A stretch of DNA of 41,323 nucleotides from Bacteroidota bacterium (GTDB taxonomy: Bacteria; Bacteroidota; Bacteroidia; Bacteroidales; VadinHA17). The notes beneath the pieces are model-generated. The model was not told the origin of the DNA and did not search any database. It saw only the letters and a list, made by a program, of their open reading frames with translations. A program made the position numbers and the translations under genes. Where the stretch lies: the NCBI GenBank assembly GCA_025350595.1, contig JANXXP010000074.1, forward strand, positions 1 through 41,323, given 5' to 3'. This document shows positions 8,527 through 16,972 of this stretch, in pieces (position 1 is the first letter of the stretch; each line of letters opens with the position of its first letter).

Positions 8527-9849
8527 ATGGCAACCCGAAGAGATTTTATTCAAAAAACAGCACTTGGTGCAGCTGCGCTGACACTGAGTGCCAAGAGCTA
8601 TTCGCGTATAATCGGTGCAAATGACAAGGTTCGTGTCGGGATCGTCGGTTTTTCTGACCGTTTCAGATCATCCCTGGCGCCTGCATTTCTTAGTCAGAAC
8701 AAAGAATTAAATTTTGAAATTGTAGCAGTTTCCGATCTTTGGAACAGACGCCGGGATGAGGCAGAAACATTTTTCAAAGGTAAAGGAGTTACTATCAGGA
8801 AAGCAAGGAATAACGACGAACTTTATGATGGGAAAGATACCGATGCTGTTATAATCAGTACTGCAGATTTCGGTCATGCTCTGGTACTTACAGAAGCTGT
8901 GAAAGCAGGAATGGACGCATATTGCGAAAAGCCTTTTGCAGAGACTATGGCTGATGCAAGGGTAGCGTTGAAGGCTGTTGATGAGACAAAAAAGATTGTA
9001 CAGATCGGTTCACAGCGTAGAAGTACACCTAATTATATTGCTGCAAATGAGTATATCAGGTCAGGAAAATTCGGTAAGATCGTTATGGTTGAAATGTCAT
9101 GGAATGTGAACCAGCCCGGCAGATGGAGAAGACCGGCGCTAACAAGTGTTATTAAGGAATCAGATACAGACTGGAAACGTTACCAGTTAAATCGTGCACC
9201 TGCAGCCTGGGATCCGAGAAAATATCTTGAGTTCAGACTTTTCTGGCCATATTCATCGGGCATCCCTGGTCAGTGGATGGCTCACCAGATAGATACTGTT
9301 CATTGGTTTACAGGTCTTAATCATCCAAAAAGCGTTGCAGCAAATGGCGGTATCTACCTTTGGAAAGACGGTCGTACCAACTCTGATACAATGACAGCCG
9401 TTATGGATTATGGTGATGATAATTCAGGTTTCCAGGTTGTTTATACATCGCGTTTTACCAATTCAGCAGGTGGAACTAAAGAGATCTACTTTTCAAATGG
9501 TGGTTCATTGAATCTGGACACAAACAAGATAAATTCATCGGGAGGGCTTTCAGCTTCTGATGCAAAAGACATGAACATGCAGCCTAACCTGCTTGAATCA
9601 ATGGATCTTCCTGGATTCAAAGTTGAAACTAATGCAAATACAGGATCAGATCCTATGACAAATGCTCATATGAGAAACTGGATGGAATGTGTTCGTGACC
9701 GTAAGAAACCAAACGCTGATATTCATGCAGGTTATAATCATTCAATTGCAACAATTATGTGTAATGCAGCTTTACGAACAGGGGAAAAAGCAACCTTTGA
9801 CGAAGCTAAACAGGAAGTTCTTGCAGGCGGGAAAATATTTCAGTACTAG
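8527..9849 (+). CDS. Gfo/Idh/MocA family oxidoreductase with Tat-type N-terminus
   Basis: NAD(P)-dependent sugar or cyclitol oxidoreductase family. Residues 1-30 carry a twin-arginine motif (TRRDFIQ) followed by a mild hydrophobic stretch ending near SRIIGA, suggesting folded export. The Rossmann domain starts at VRVGIVGFSDR (about 35-45), and the family signature EKPFAET is at 134-140 with the catalytic-lysine position K135. The C-terminal alpha/beta domain runs from about 160 and includes HQIDTVHWF. Length 440 matches exported Bacteroidota members. First gene of a plus-strand set: the DUF6807 gene follows 39 bp later. Some secreted members of this family remove sugars by an oxidation-first mechanism, but nothing here fixes the substrate. 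Confidence 0.9.
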   Translation: MATRRDFIQKTALGAAALTLSAKSYSRIIGANDKVRVGIVGFSDRFRSSLAPAFLSQNKELNFEIVAVSDLWNRRRDEAETFFKGKGVTIRKARNNDELYDGKDTDAVIISTADFGHALVLTEAVKAGMDAYCEKPFAETMADARVALKAVDETKKIVQIGSQRRSTPNYIAANEYIRSGKFGKIVMVEMSWNVNQPGRWRRPALTSVIKESDTDWKRYQLNRAPAAWDPRKYLEFRLFWPYSSGIPGQWMAHQIDTVHWFTGLNHPKSVAANGGIYLWKDGRTNSDTMTAVMDYGDDNSGFQVVYTSRFTNSAGGTKEIYFSNGGSLNLDTNKINSSGGLSASDAKDMNMQPNLLESMDLPGFKVETNANTGSDPMTNAHMRNWMECVRDRKKPNADIHAGYNHSIATIMCNAALRTGEKATFDEAKQEVLAGGKIFQY

Positions 9850-9888
9850 AAAGTATAATTAATAACTCTAACTTAAATACACTCAATT

Positions 9889-10944
9889 ATGAGAAGATGG
9901 AAATTAAATTTAATCATATCAGCAGTCATCGTTTTAGCTTCAGGATTGGTCTTGAATGCACAACTAAAAGAAAATGGAGTGAAACTTGTGAAGCTTGATG
10001 ATAAACAAAAAATCGAAGTATACGTAGATGGGAAGCTGTTCACAATATTCCAGTACCCTACGAATATAGAGAAACCATTTTTGTTTCCCGTTTATGCGCC
10101 CAATGGCACAGTTATAACACGAGGATATCCAATCGAGCCACGAAAAGGAGAACGGATTGATCATCCTCACCATATAGGGCTTTGGTTCAACCATAGCGAT
10201 GTAAATAATCTGGATTTCTGGAATAACTCATCTGCAATCCCTGCAGCCCGAAAAGATTCTTATGGCCATATTGCTGTTCAAAAGATAGTTAAAGCTGAAA
10301 GCGGGAAAACAGGGATTCTTGAAGTTGTTTCAAACTGGGATGACAATAAAGGAAATGTCCTGCTTACTGAGAATACAAGATATGTGTTTTCAGGAGATAA
10401 GGATTCACGAACAATAGATCATATTTCAACCCTTACTTCAGTGAATGGTGACGTATCGTTTAATGATAATAAAGATGGTTTGTTTGCAATAAGAGTTGAC
10501 CGCGCATTTGAAATGCCCACCAAGGAATCATTGATCTTTACAGACGATAAAGGAAATCCAACCACAGTTAAAACTATGGATACCACGGGTGTTACTGGGA
10601 TGTATAAATCAAGTGCAGGTCTGAGAGGGAATGCAGTATGGGGGACAAAAACTCCATGGGTTATTTTAACCGGGGTAAAAGATAATGTGACCATTTCGTT
10701 CGGAATATTTGACAATCCTAAAAATATTAATTATCCTGCTTATTCACATGCAAGAAACTATGGTTTGTTCTCAATAAACAATATTGGCCGTAAATCATTT
10801 GATCCAAAACAGGAGAAGTATACCTTAACTCTTCATAAAGGGGAATCAGTGACTTTTATCCATAGATTCTATATTCAGTCGGGTTCAGAGATCTCCGACG
10901 ATGCCGCTAACAAAATAGCCAGGGATTTTGCAAAAGCGTATTAA
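9889..10944 (+). CDS. DUF6807 (PmoA-like) secreted protein
   Basis: Signal peptide at residues 1-24 (RRWKLNLIISAVIVLASGL, cleavage near NAQ). The hallmark is DHPHHIGLWFNH at 91-102, followed by NLDFW; the rest is a beta-rich fold of about 300 residues typical of DUF6807. Automated annotation often calls this family PmoA or methane oxygenase, but it is unrelated to particulate methane monooxygenase and recurs in polysaccharide-degrading Bacteroidota and Planctomycetes near Gfo/Idh/MocA genes. The His-rich motif could bind metal. The gene starts 39 bp after the oxidoreductase and precedes the NIPSNAP gene, so joint action on a sugar or glycan substrate is likely. The activity is not known to me. 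Confidence 0.8.
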   Translation: MRRWKLNLIISAVIVLASGLVLNAQLKENGVKLVKLDDKQKIEVYVDGKLFTIFQYPTNIEKPFLFPVYAPNGTVITRGYPIEPRKGERIDHPHHIGLWFNHSDVNNLDFWNNSSAIPAARKDSYGHIAVQKIVKAESGKTGILEVVSNWDDNKGNVLLTENTRYVFSGDKDSRTIDHISTLTSVNGDVSFNDNKDGLFAIRVDRAFEMPTKESLIFTDDKGNPTTVKTMDTTGVTGMYKSSAGLRGNAVWGTKTPWVILTGVKDNVTISFGIFDNPKNINYPAYSHARNYGLFSINNIGRKSFDPKQEKYTLTLHKGESVTFIHRFYIQSGSEISDDAANKIARDFAKAY

Positions 10945-11063
10945 AAAGTAAGCCAAATGGGTTTAACTAAAAAGTTCCTTTTTTTTACATAACACATAGG
11001 AGCAAAAAATGAAGTTAACTTGAATTTTGTGTTTTTAAAATATTATAAATAAATACTTTACTT

Positions 11064-11861
11064 ATGGAAAAAATAAAAATAGTTTTTAAATCACTTCTGA
11101 CATTATTGTTATTTATGTTAGTTTCAGCAAATAGCATTGGGGCCTCAGCTGGAAAGCAGATGTACTATGAGGTAAAAATTTACACTATCAACAGTGCTAC
11201 TCAGGAAACCTTGATGGATACCTATCTTAAGGATGCTTATCTTCCTGCATTGCATCGTGCCGGTATTCCGGTTGTTGGTGTTTTTAAGCCAATTGAAACT
11301 GATACAGCTTTCGGAAAGATGATATATGTACTTATTCCATATAAATCATTGGACCAATACGGACAGCTTCCGGAGAAACTTGCAAAGGACCAGGTTTACT
11401 TACAAGCTGGAAAAGCTTTTATTGATGCTCCGTATAGTACTCCGGCATTTGTAAGATATGAAAGTATTCTTTCAAAAGCTTTCTCCTCATTCCCCGAAAT
11501 AGTTGTTCCTAAATTTACAACTGCTCCTTCAGAAAGGATTTATGAGTACCGCAGTTATGAAAGTGCAACTGAAGCAAAAGCCGACAAAAAAATATATATG
11601 TTTAATGATGCAGGGGAGATCGGTATATTCAAAAGCATTGGCGCCAATCCTGTTTTTTATGGAAAGGTATTACTCGGAAGCAAGATGCCAAGGCTTCTTT
11701 ATATGACCACATATGCCGATATGAAATCGCACGATGATCATTGGGTTGCATTCAGAAATCATCCGGAATGGAAAAGACTTTCAGGTTTGGATGAATATAA
11801 AAATACGACATCGAAAACAGCTGCTTTTTTGCTGCATCCGACATCGTATTCTGATTTCTAA
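11064..11861 (+). CDS. Secreted NIPSNAP-domain protein
   Basis: Signal peptide (hydrophobic residues 9-25, SLLTLLLFMLVSANSIGASA). Two NIPSNAP-like alpha/beta-barrel halves follow: YYEVKIYTINS with the ALHRAGIPVVGVF segment (about 30-75), and a second repeat from RIYEYRSYES (about 158) through DDHWVAFRNHPEWKRL. The paired YEYRSYE...HPEW pattern is typical of ferredoxin-like dimeric alpha-beta barrel proteins. Length 265. No enzymatic residues can be assigned. It follows the DUF6807 gene after 119 bp on the same strand, with a terminator right after it, so it is the likely end of the operon. Confidence 0.85.
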   Translation: MEKIKIVFKSLLTLLLFMLVSANSIGASAGKQMYYEVKIYTINSATQETLMDTYLKDAYLPALHRAGIPVVGVFKPIETDTAFGKMIYVLIPYKSLDQYGQLPEKLAKDQVYLQAGKAFIDAPYSTPAFVRYESILSKAFSSFPEIVVPKFTTAPSERIYEYRSYESATEAKADKKIYMFNDAGEIGIFKSIGANPVFYGKVLLGSKMPRLLYMTTYADMKSHDDHWVAFRNHPEWKRLSGLDEYKNTTSKTAAFLLHPTSYSDF

Positions 11862-11870
11862 TCATACACG

Positions 11871-11979
11871 AACTCACCAACTTCTGTTCCCCCTCTCTAC
11901 TACGTAACGAGGGGGAATTTTGTTGATAATAAGGACTTTAAGCCCCCCCCCTATGCAAAGCAGAGAGGGGGAGTGAGTT
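11871..11979. repeat. 109-bp imperfect inverted repeat between two convergent genes
   Basis: Outer arms AACTCAC (11871-11877) and GTGAGTT (11973-11979), with inner arms TCCCCCTCTCT (11888-11898) and AGAGAGGGGGA (11962-11972). A run of nine C is near 11943. It fills almost the whole gap between the NIPSNAP and trpB2 stop codons and belongs with the other GC-rich intergenic palindromes of the window. It contains the terminator described separately. Confidence 0.7.
11887..11921 (+). terminator. Intrinsic terminator after the NIPSNAP gene
   Basis: Stem TTCCCCCTC (11887-11895) / GAGGGGGAA (11909-11917), 13-nt loop, followed by TTTTGTTG. It lies 26 bp after the NIPSNAP stop codon, in the correct orientation to end the plus-strand operon. 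Confidence 0.65.
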
Positions 11980-11987
11980 CATTCAAA

Positions 11988-13349
11988 TCATACAGTTATA
12001 TCAATTTTTGAGATTGCATCCTCTATCTCTGCAGTTGAAAGCTCATGATCGGGAAGATTATTCTCGAAGTACTTCTCATAAGCGGAAATATCAAAATGAC
12101 CATGTCCGCTAAGGTTAAAAAGTATAGTTTTTGAAACTCCCTCAATATCAGCTCTTCTTGCTTCATCCATAGCACCTGCGATAGCATAGGTTGACTCAGG
12201 AGCCGGAAGAATACCTTCATTTCTTGCAAAAAGTACACCTGCTTCAAAACATTCTCTCTGAAGTTTCGCTTTTGCCTCAATAAGTCCGTCTTTAAGAAGC
12301 TGGCTTACAATTACTCCTGCCCCATGGTAACGCAAACCTCCAGCATGAATCTTCTCAGGTATGTAATTATGTCCGAGAGTAAACATTGGAAGGAGTGGAG
12401 TCATTCCTGCTGAATCGCCAAAATCGTACATGAATTTTCCTTTTGTTAGTTTTGGGCATGAGGCTGGTTCAACAGCAACCAATCTGATATCCTTTTTATG
12501 CAAAAGTTTCTCACGTAAGAATGGAAAGGCGATTCCTGAGAAGTTTGAACCTCCTCCAAAGCAGCCTATAACAACATCTGGGTAATCGCCGGTTTTTTCC
12601 ATTTGAATCAGCGCCTCCTGACCAATTATAGTTTGGTGAAGACTTACATGGTTAAGAACACTTCCTAGTGCGTATTTTGTGTAAGGGTCCTGTGATGCAA
12701 CCTCCATTGCTTCTGAAATTGCTATACCCAGACTTCCAGGTGAATTTGGATCCTGTTCCAGAACCTTTCTGCCGAAAACTGTCATCGTGCTTGGTGAAGC
12801 AAGAACCTTGGCATTATAGGTGTTCATTAAGAGTTTACGTCCGGGTTTGTTATCATAACTTACTCTTACCATAAAAACCAGCAATTCAAGTCCGAAATAG
12901 TTGCAGGCGAAACTCATGGCAGAGCCCCATTGTCCTGCACCTGTCTCAGTCGTGATTCTTCTTACGCCCTCCTGTTTGTTGTAGTAAGCCTGTGGAATTG
13001 CTGTGTTGGCTTTATGAGAACCGGAATAGTTTCCACCTTCATATTTGTAATAAATTTTACTTTTTGTCCCCAATGTTTTTTCAAGACTAATAGCTCTGAA
13101 GAGAGGAGAGGGGCGATAGGTCCTGTATAGATCAAGAACTTCTTCCGGTATATCAATATACCTCTCTGTTGATACTTCCTGCTTTATCAGTTCCATCGGG
13201 AATACTGCTGCAAGATCTTCAGGTCCAATTGGTTGTTTTGTTCCGGGATGAAGTGGAGGCATTGGTTTATTTGGCATGTCTGCCAGAATATTATACCATT
13301 GCCGGGGCATTTCATTTTCGCTTAAGATAATCTTTCTGATCTTTTCCAT
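11988..13349 (-). CDS. trpB2: TrpB2-type tryptophan synthase beta subunit-like PLP enzyme
   Basis: Condenses indole with L-serine to tryptophan without need of an alpha subunit, as known for TrpB2 proteins. The fold-type II PLP lysine is K113 in YSGSHKANTA. The phosphate-binding loop is GCFGGGSNFSG. The long N-terminal extension and LHPGTKQPIGPEDL are TrpB2-specific. Length 453 is normal. The start at ATG 13349 is preferred over an upstream GTG at 13397 because the latter lies inside the attenuator hairpin. There is no trpA or other trp gene beside it; instead it stands alone behind a Trp-codon leader peptide and terminator. This suggests indole salvage or a second tryptophan synthase controlled by Trp supply. 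Confidence 0.92.
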   Translation of the reverse strand: MEKIRKIILSENEMPRQWYNILADMPNKPMPPLHPGTKQPIGPEDLAAVFPMELIKQEVSTERYIDIPEEVLDLYRTYRPSPLFRAISLEKTLGTKSKIYYKYEGGNYSGSHKANTAIPQAYYNKQEGVRRITTETGAGQWGSAMSFACNYFGLELLVFMVRVSYDNKPGRKLLMNTYNAKVLASPSTMTVFGRKVLEQDPNSPGSLGIAISEAMEVASQDPYTKYALGSVLNHVSLHQTIIGQEALIQMEKTGDYPDVVIGCFGGGSNFSGIAFPFLREKLLHKKDIRLVAVEPASCPKLTKGKFMYDFGDSAGMTPLLPMFTLGHNYIPEKIHAGGLRYHGAGVIVSQLLKDGLIEAKAKLQRECFEAGVLFARNEGILPAPESTYAIAGAMDEARRADIEGVSKTILFNLSGHGHFDISAYEKYFENNLPDHELSTAEIEDAISKIDITV

Positions 13350-13391
13350 TTTGTTTATTATTATTGTTTGGTTAATGACTACAAATAAAAA

Positions 13392-13415
13392 AGGCACACT
13401 GTGAACAGTGTGCCT
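13392..13415 (-). terminator. Trp attenuator terminator hairpin
   Basis: Perfect 10-bp stem AGGCACACTG / CAGTGTGCCT with a 4-nt loop, followed on the minus strand by TTTTTTA, 43 bp before the trpB2 ATG. The competing antiterminator pairs CTGTGGAACA (minus strand of 13453-13462) with TGTTCACAG (13399-13407), nine pairs with one bulged G, which would destroy the terminator stem. Confidence 0.85.
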
Positions 13416-13439
13416 GGTTAGATAAATATCTTGTAAATG

Positions 13440-13514
13440 TTATATAACGGCGTGTTCCACAGTATCATCTGATGAACTGCGCCAAGACCAATTATATAAC
13501 ATCCTCGTTTTCAT
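13440..13514 (-). CDS. Trp leader peptide of trpB2 (24 codons)
   Basis: Reads Met-Lys-Thr-Arg, then MLYNWSWR (residues 5-12), then a hydrophilic tail and TAA. Two Trp codons at 9 and 11 are notable, as Trp is otherwise rare. They sit in the 5' half of a long stem whose outer arms are GTTATATAA (13492-13500) and TTATATAAC (13439-13447); a ribosome stalled at the Trp codons would open it and free the antiterminator strand. This is the classical layout of a trp attenuator. The start may be the first ATG or the ATG of residue 5, since the promoter lies only 5 nt upstream of the first. Confidence 0.8.
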   Translation of the reverse strand: MKTRMLYNWSWRSSSDDTVEHAVI

Positions 13515-13519
13515 GGAGA

Positions 13520-13548
13520 CAAAAATAATGAATAATTTAAAATGTCAA
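13520..13548 (-). promoter_or_regulatory. Promoter of the trp leader-trpB2 unit
   Basis: TTG (13546-13548), 18 nt, then TATTTTTG (13520-13527), matching the Bacteroidota -33/-7 consensus. The octamer ends 5 nt before the leader ATG, so the transcript would begin at or very near the start codon. Confidence 0.7.
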
Positions 13549-13581
13549 TATAAAATCACTTTATTTTTAATTATTTTCATG

Positions 13582-13630
13582 AAAAAACCACTTTATCATC
13601 TGAATATTGATGAATAATGCATAAAAAGTG
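13582..13630 (-). terminator. Probable terminator of the Phe/Tyr operon after aroA
   Basis: Directly after the aroA stop codon, minus strand: outer stem CACTTT / AAAGTG and inner stem TCATC / GATGA, followed by GTTTTTTC. It is AT-rich and irregular but well placed between aroA and the trp promoter. Confidence 0.5.
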
Positions 13631-14881
13631 TCATTCATGAACTATTGCTCCGAGACTTTTGATATCATTAAAAAATTCCGGATATGATTTCACAACACAT
13701 TGGGAATCCCTTATGAAAACTCTTCCTTCTGCACCCAAAGCAGTAACAGCAACAGCCATTGCTATACGATGGTCTTCATGTGATTCAACATGTGCTCCTT
13801 TTGGTTTGCCACCGGTTATAGACATCACATCTTCTTTTATTTCTATTTTGATGTTCATCTTGCCTAACTCTTCCTTAAGAGTTGCAGCCCTGTCACTCTC
13901 CTTATGTTTCAGTCGGGATACCCCTTTAATAGTCGATACTCCTTTACAATATGAAGCCAAAGCAGCAAGTGGAGGAAACAGGTCGGGACAGTCTGTAGCA
14001 TCAAAATCAAAAGCTTTTAATTCTGATTTTGATATATCTATCTGATTTTCGCTGATTTTGATCTGAGCACCGGCTTTTTTAAGTGCTGAGATTATTAATC
14101 TATCACTTTGCAGACTTTCATTGTTTAATCCTAGAATGCTTAGATCGCCATTAATGGCACCTGCTACAAGTAAGAATGCTCCTCCACTCCAGTCCCCCTC
14201 AACAGTGTAACTGCCAGGAATGTACTTTTGGTTACCTGGAATTCTGAATAGTTTGTAATCTGTGTTATAAATTTTAATCCCGAATGAGCTTAGTAAATTG
14301 ATAGTCATATCAATATATGGCTTGCTCTTCAGGTTGTTAACTTTTATTTCGGAATCTTTCGTAGCCAGAGGGAGCGCTATTAACAAACCTGTAAGTAACT
14401 GACTGCTTACCGACCCATCAATTTCGCACAAGCCACCTTTAATCGGTCCATGGATTGTGAGAGGAAGAAATCCACCAGCACTTGAAGACTTTACTCCCAG
14501 TTGTTTTAAAGCCTCTTCGATCATTATCATTGGCCTCTTTTTGAGAGAATTTGCGCCAACCATTGTAATTTGGGTGGGATATAATGCTGCAATAGGGGAG
14601 AACATGCGAATAGCCAGCCCAGACTCACCGCAATTCAGTTTTGGTTCTTTTAATTCTACGGAACCATTGATCTTTAATTCGTTAACATCAGGTTCTATTC
14701 TTGCGCCAAGGCCAACCACTATGCTCATCGCTGCTAAAGAGTCGTCGCAGTATGAGGGATTATGAATTATGCTTTGACCGTCGGCCAGCAGAGCGGCAGC
14801 CATGGCCCTTTGTGTCATGCTCTTTGATGCCGGAGCTTTGATTACTCCTTTTATCGCTGACGGGTCAATATATCTTTCCAT
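13631..14881 (-). CDS. aroA: 3-phosphoshikimate 1-carboxyvinyltransferase (EPSP synthase)
   Basis: Transfers enolpyruvyl from PEP to shikimate-3-phosphate, the sixth shikimate-pathway step, in the cytoplasm. Seen: APASKSMTQRA with the conserved Lys K20, the PEP-loop motif NCGESGLAIRMF, SSQLLTGLL, DCPDLFPPLAALA, the LKHKESDRA motif and HEDHRIAMA near the C-terminus. Length 416 is somewhat short but complete. The ATG is 19 bp after the stop of the DAHP synthase-chorismate mutase gene, in an AT-rich gap. Last gene of the Phe/Tyr-attenuated operon, which places a common chorismate-pathway gene under Phe/Tyr control. Confidence 0.96.
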   Translation of the reverse strand: MERYIDPSAIKGVIKAPASKSMTQRAMAAALLADGQSIIHNPSYCDDSLAAMSIVVGLGARIEPDVNELKINGSVELKEPKLNCGESGLAIRMFSPIAALYPTQITMVGANSLKKRPMIMIEEALKQLGVKSSSAGGFLPLTIHGPIKGGLCEIDGSVSSQLLTGLLIALPLATKDSEIKVNNLKSKPYIDMTINLLSSFGIKIYNTDYKLFRIPGNQKYIPGSYTVEGDWSGGAFLLVAGAINGDLSILGLNNESLQSDRLIISALKKAGAQIKISENQIDISKSELKAFDFDATDCPDLFPPLAALASYCKGVSTIKGVSRLKHKESDRAATLKEELGKMNIKIEIKEDVMSITGGKPKGAHVESHEDHRIAMAVAVTALGAEGRVFIRDSQCVVKSYPEFFNDIKSLGAIVHE

Positions 14882-14900
14882 AAATTAATTTAATTAATTT

Positions 14901-16010
14901 TTACTTTGCCGGATTCTTCAATCCGTTATTCATTACCATCATCTGGTGGTTAATTGACTCCTGGTGAATTGCCTTGAAAATTGCATCAATCATTTCAGCA
15001 GAAAGCCCTTTAGCCAATCCTTTGGCCATAACTTTATTTACAATTTCATCCCATCGGGTGCTCTGCAAGATAGTAATATTATTTTCCTTTTTATAATGCC
15101 CGATAGTTTCTGCAACTTTCATTCGTCGCTCCATCAGATCAAGCAGGTGATCGTCATACACATCAATCTGCTGTCTGAGTTCCCCAAGAACGTCGAGTAG
15201 TTTTGGATCATTTGTACTGGCATTTCTAAGGATAAGCCTGCTTAGAAGTTCCTTCAAATCATTAGGAGTAAGTTGCTGAGCGGAATCACTCAGTGCTTTG
15301 GCTGGATCTATATGAGATTCAATCATCAGACCATCGAAGTTAAGGTCCATGGCCTTCTGGGAAATCTCATGAAGATATTGTCTCGCCCCGGCTATATGAC
15401 TGGGGTCGCATATAATTGGCAAATCAGGTATTCTCCTGCGTAATTCTATAGGTAACTGCCAGTTAGGCTGATTACGGTATAATGTCTTTTCGTACGATGA
15501 GAATCCGCGATGTATTGCTCCGATCCTTGTAATTCCGGCCCGGGCAATTCTTTCAATTGCTCCAACCCACAATTCAATATCTGGATTTATGGGGTTTTTA
15601 ACCAGTACCATCACATCAACTCCGTTTAGGGCATCGGAGATCTCCTGAACAGTGAAGGGATTTACTGAAGTACGGGCTCCGATCCATAACATGTCAACAC
15701 CATATTTCAATGCCTCGTATACATGCTTTTCATTAGCAACTTCTGTCCCAACAAGAAGTCCTGTTTCCTGTTTAACTCTTCTGAGCCATTTCAATCCTTC
15801 AGAACCAACTCCTTCAAAAGAATTTGGGCGTGTCCTGGGCTTCCAGATACCTGCACGATAGACACTTACCGTTTTTAGCTCAGCCAATTGTCTTGCAGTC
15901 TCCATAACCTGCTCTTCAGTCTCGGCGCTGCATGGACCGGATATGAGAAAGGGTCTTCCTTTGTATCCGTTCCAGTCTTTAATCAGGGTATTGTTAAGCT
16001 TTATTTCCAT
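14901..16010 (-). CDS. Bifunctional DAHP synthase (type I-beta) / chorismate mutase (AroQ)
   Basis: N-terminal domain (about 1-265) is a KDO8P-synthase-like DAHP synthase: FLISGPCSAET, the catalytic-Cys position C27, YRAGIWKPRTRP, the IGAIHRGFSSY segment and the ICDPSHIAG metal-binding motif. C-terminal domain (about 270-355) is an AroQ chorismate mutase: LRQQIDVYDDHLLDLMERR followed by KVAETIGHYKKENN. It catalyses both the first shikimate step and the chorismate-to-prephenate branch. In Prevotella a DAHP synthase with C-terminal mutase is inhibited by prephenate through domain contacts; similar control is likely here. Between tyrA (50 bp upstream) and aroA. Confidence 0.95.
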   Translation of the reverse strand: MEIKLNNTLIKDWNGYKGRPFLISGPCSAETEEQVMETARQLAELKTVSVYRAGIWKPRTRPNSFEGVGSEGLKWLRRVKQETGLLVGTEVANEKHVYEALKYGVDMLWIGARTSVNPFTVQEISDALNGVDVMVLVKNPINPDIELWVGAIERIARAGITRIGAIHRGFSSYEKTLYRNQPNWQLPIELRRRIPDLPIICDPSHIAGARQYLHEISQKAMDLNFDGLMIESHIDPAKALSDSAQQLTPNDLKELLSRLILRNASTNDPKLLDVLGELRQQIDVYDDHLLDLMERRMKVAETIGHYKKENNITILQSTRWDEIVNKVMAKGLAKGLSAEMIDAIFKAIHQESINHQMMVMNNGLKNPAK

Positions 16011-16060
16011 TATGATAATTATTAAAATTTCGTCTCTAACGCCTTTGATTTCAGTATCTT

Positions 16061-16906
16061 TTAGTTCAGAATCTTCCTGATCTTATTAGCCTCTTCCATG
16101 AGGGCTTTTAGTCCATTAATATCTTTCTCAGAGATCATTTTCCTGAATGAATTCATCTTTTCGATGTATGTGCCCATTACTTCCAGGATATACTCAGAAT
16201 TTTCCAGAAAAATAGGGGCCCATGTTTCTCCGTTACTTTTTGCCAGACGTACTGTACTTTCAAATCCGCCACCAGCCAAAGCAAGAATGTTTTCTTCTTC
16301 ATGTTCCTTTTCAAGTACACTTAATGCAAGAGAAAATGATGTAATGTGCGAAATATGAGAAATGTAGGCAACATGTACGTCATGATCTCGCGAGTTCATA
16401 TAAACTTTACGCATGTTTAACACTTCAAGCATTTTTTCCACTCTTTCAAGAGCGTCAGCATCGCTGAGCTCCTTATCGCAGATAATAGCATTTTTATAAT
16501 CAAATAGTTTTCCTATTGCGGCCAACGGTCCTGAATATTCAGTTCCTGCCATGGGATGAACTGCTACGTATCTGCCTCTTCCAGGGTGATTTTTTGAGGC
16601 TTCTGCAATACTTCCTTTGGTTGAGCCCATATCAGTCACAGTCTTTGATGTGCCTGTTATTTTATCTAGAATACCGGGAAGCATTTTGCAATTTGTACTT
16701 ACCGGTGTGGAAAGTACTATCAGATCGCTCTTCTCAATAGCATTTTCGAGGGTTTCAATTTCATCTACTAACCCGCACAGCATGGCAATATTCTGATGAT
16801 GCAGGTTTGAATCAACTCCGATTATTTTATCAGCAAATCCCCTTTTTCGAAGATCTACCATTAACGATCCCCCTATCAGACCTATTCCTACTACCGCAAC
16901 TTTCAT
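16061..16906 (-). CDS. tyrA: Prephenate dehydrogenase
   Basis: Oxidative decarboxylation of prephenate to 4-hydroxyphenylpyruvate, the tyrosine branch. The Rossmann dinucleotide motif VGIGLIGGS is at 6-14, D35 in GVDSN suggests NAD preference, HPMAGTE is the conserved loop, and HISHITSF carries the catalytic-type His. Length 281 corresponds to a monofunctional enzyme without ACT or mutase domain; the mutase is supplied by the next gene. It is separated from the preceding aminotransferase by a 95-bp gap containing a stable hairpin repeat. Confidence 0.95.
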   Translation of the reverse strand: MKVAVVGIGLIGGSLMVDLRKRGFADKIIGVDSNLHHQNIAMLCGLVDEIETLENAIEKSDLIVLSTPVSTNCKMLPGILDKITGTSKTVTDMGSTKGSIAEASKNHPGRGRYVAVHPMAGTEYSGPLAAIGKLFDYKNAIICDKELSDADALERVEKMLEVLNMRKVYMNSRDHDVHVAYISHISHITSFSLALSVLEKEHEEENILALAGGGFESTVRLAKSNGETWAPIFLENSEYILEVMGTYIEKMNSFRKMISEKDINGLKALMEEANKIRKILN

Positions 16907-16972
16907 ATTAATATATTCAAATTAATTATGTTCTTAAATTTCAAATTGTATACAGCTTACTTTCGTCTTTTT

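Noticed and set aside
9889-10944. Methane monooxygenase subunit, from the family nickname PmoA
   Set aside because: The protein is a secreted beta-rich DUF6807 member with no membrane helices; there are no pmoB or pmoC neighbours.
13350-13397. N-terminal extension of TrpB2 from GTG at 13397
   Set aside because: It would be encoded by the attenuator hairpin and U-tract; the family sequence begins at the ATG at 13349.
13350-13630. T-box or riboswitch control of the amino-acid units
   Set aside because: No T-box specifier loop or known riboswitch core could be recognised; leader peptides with cognate codons explain the regions better.
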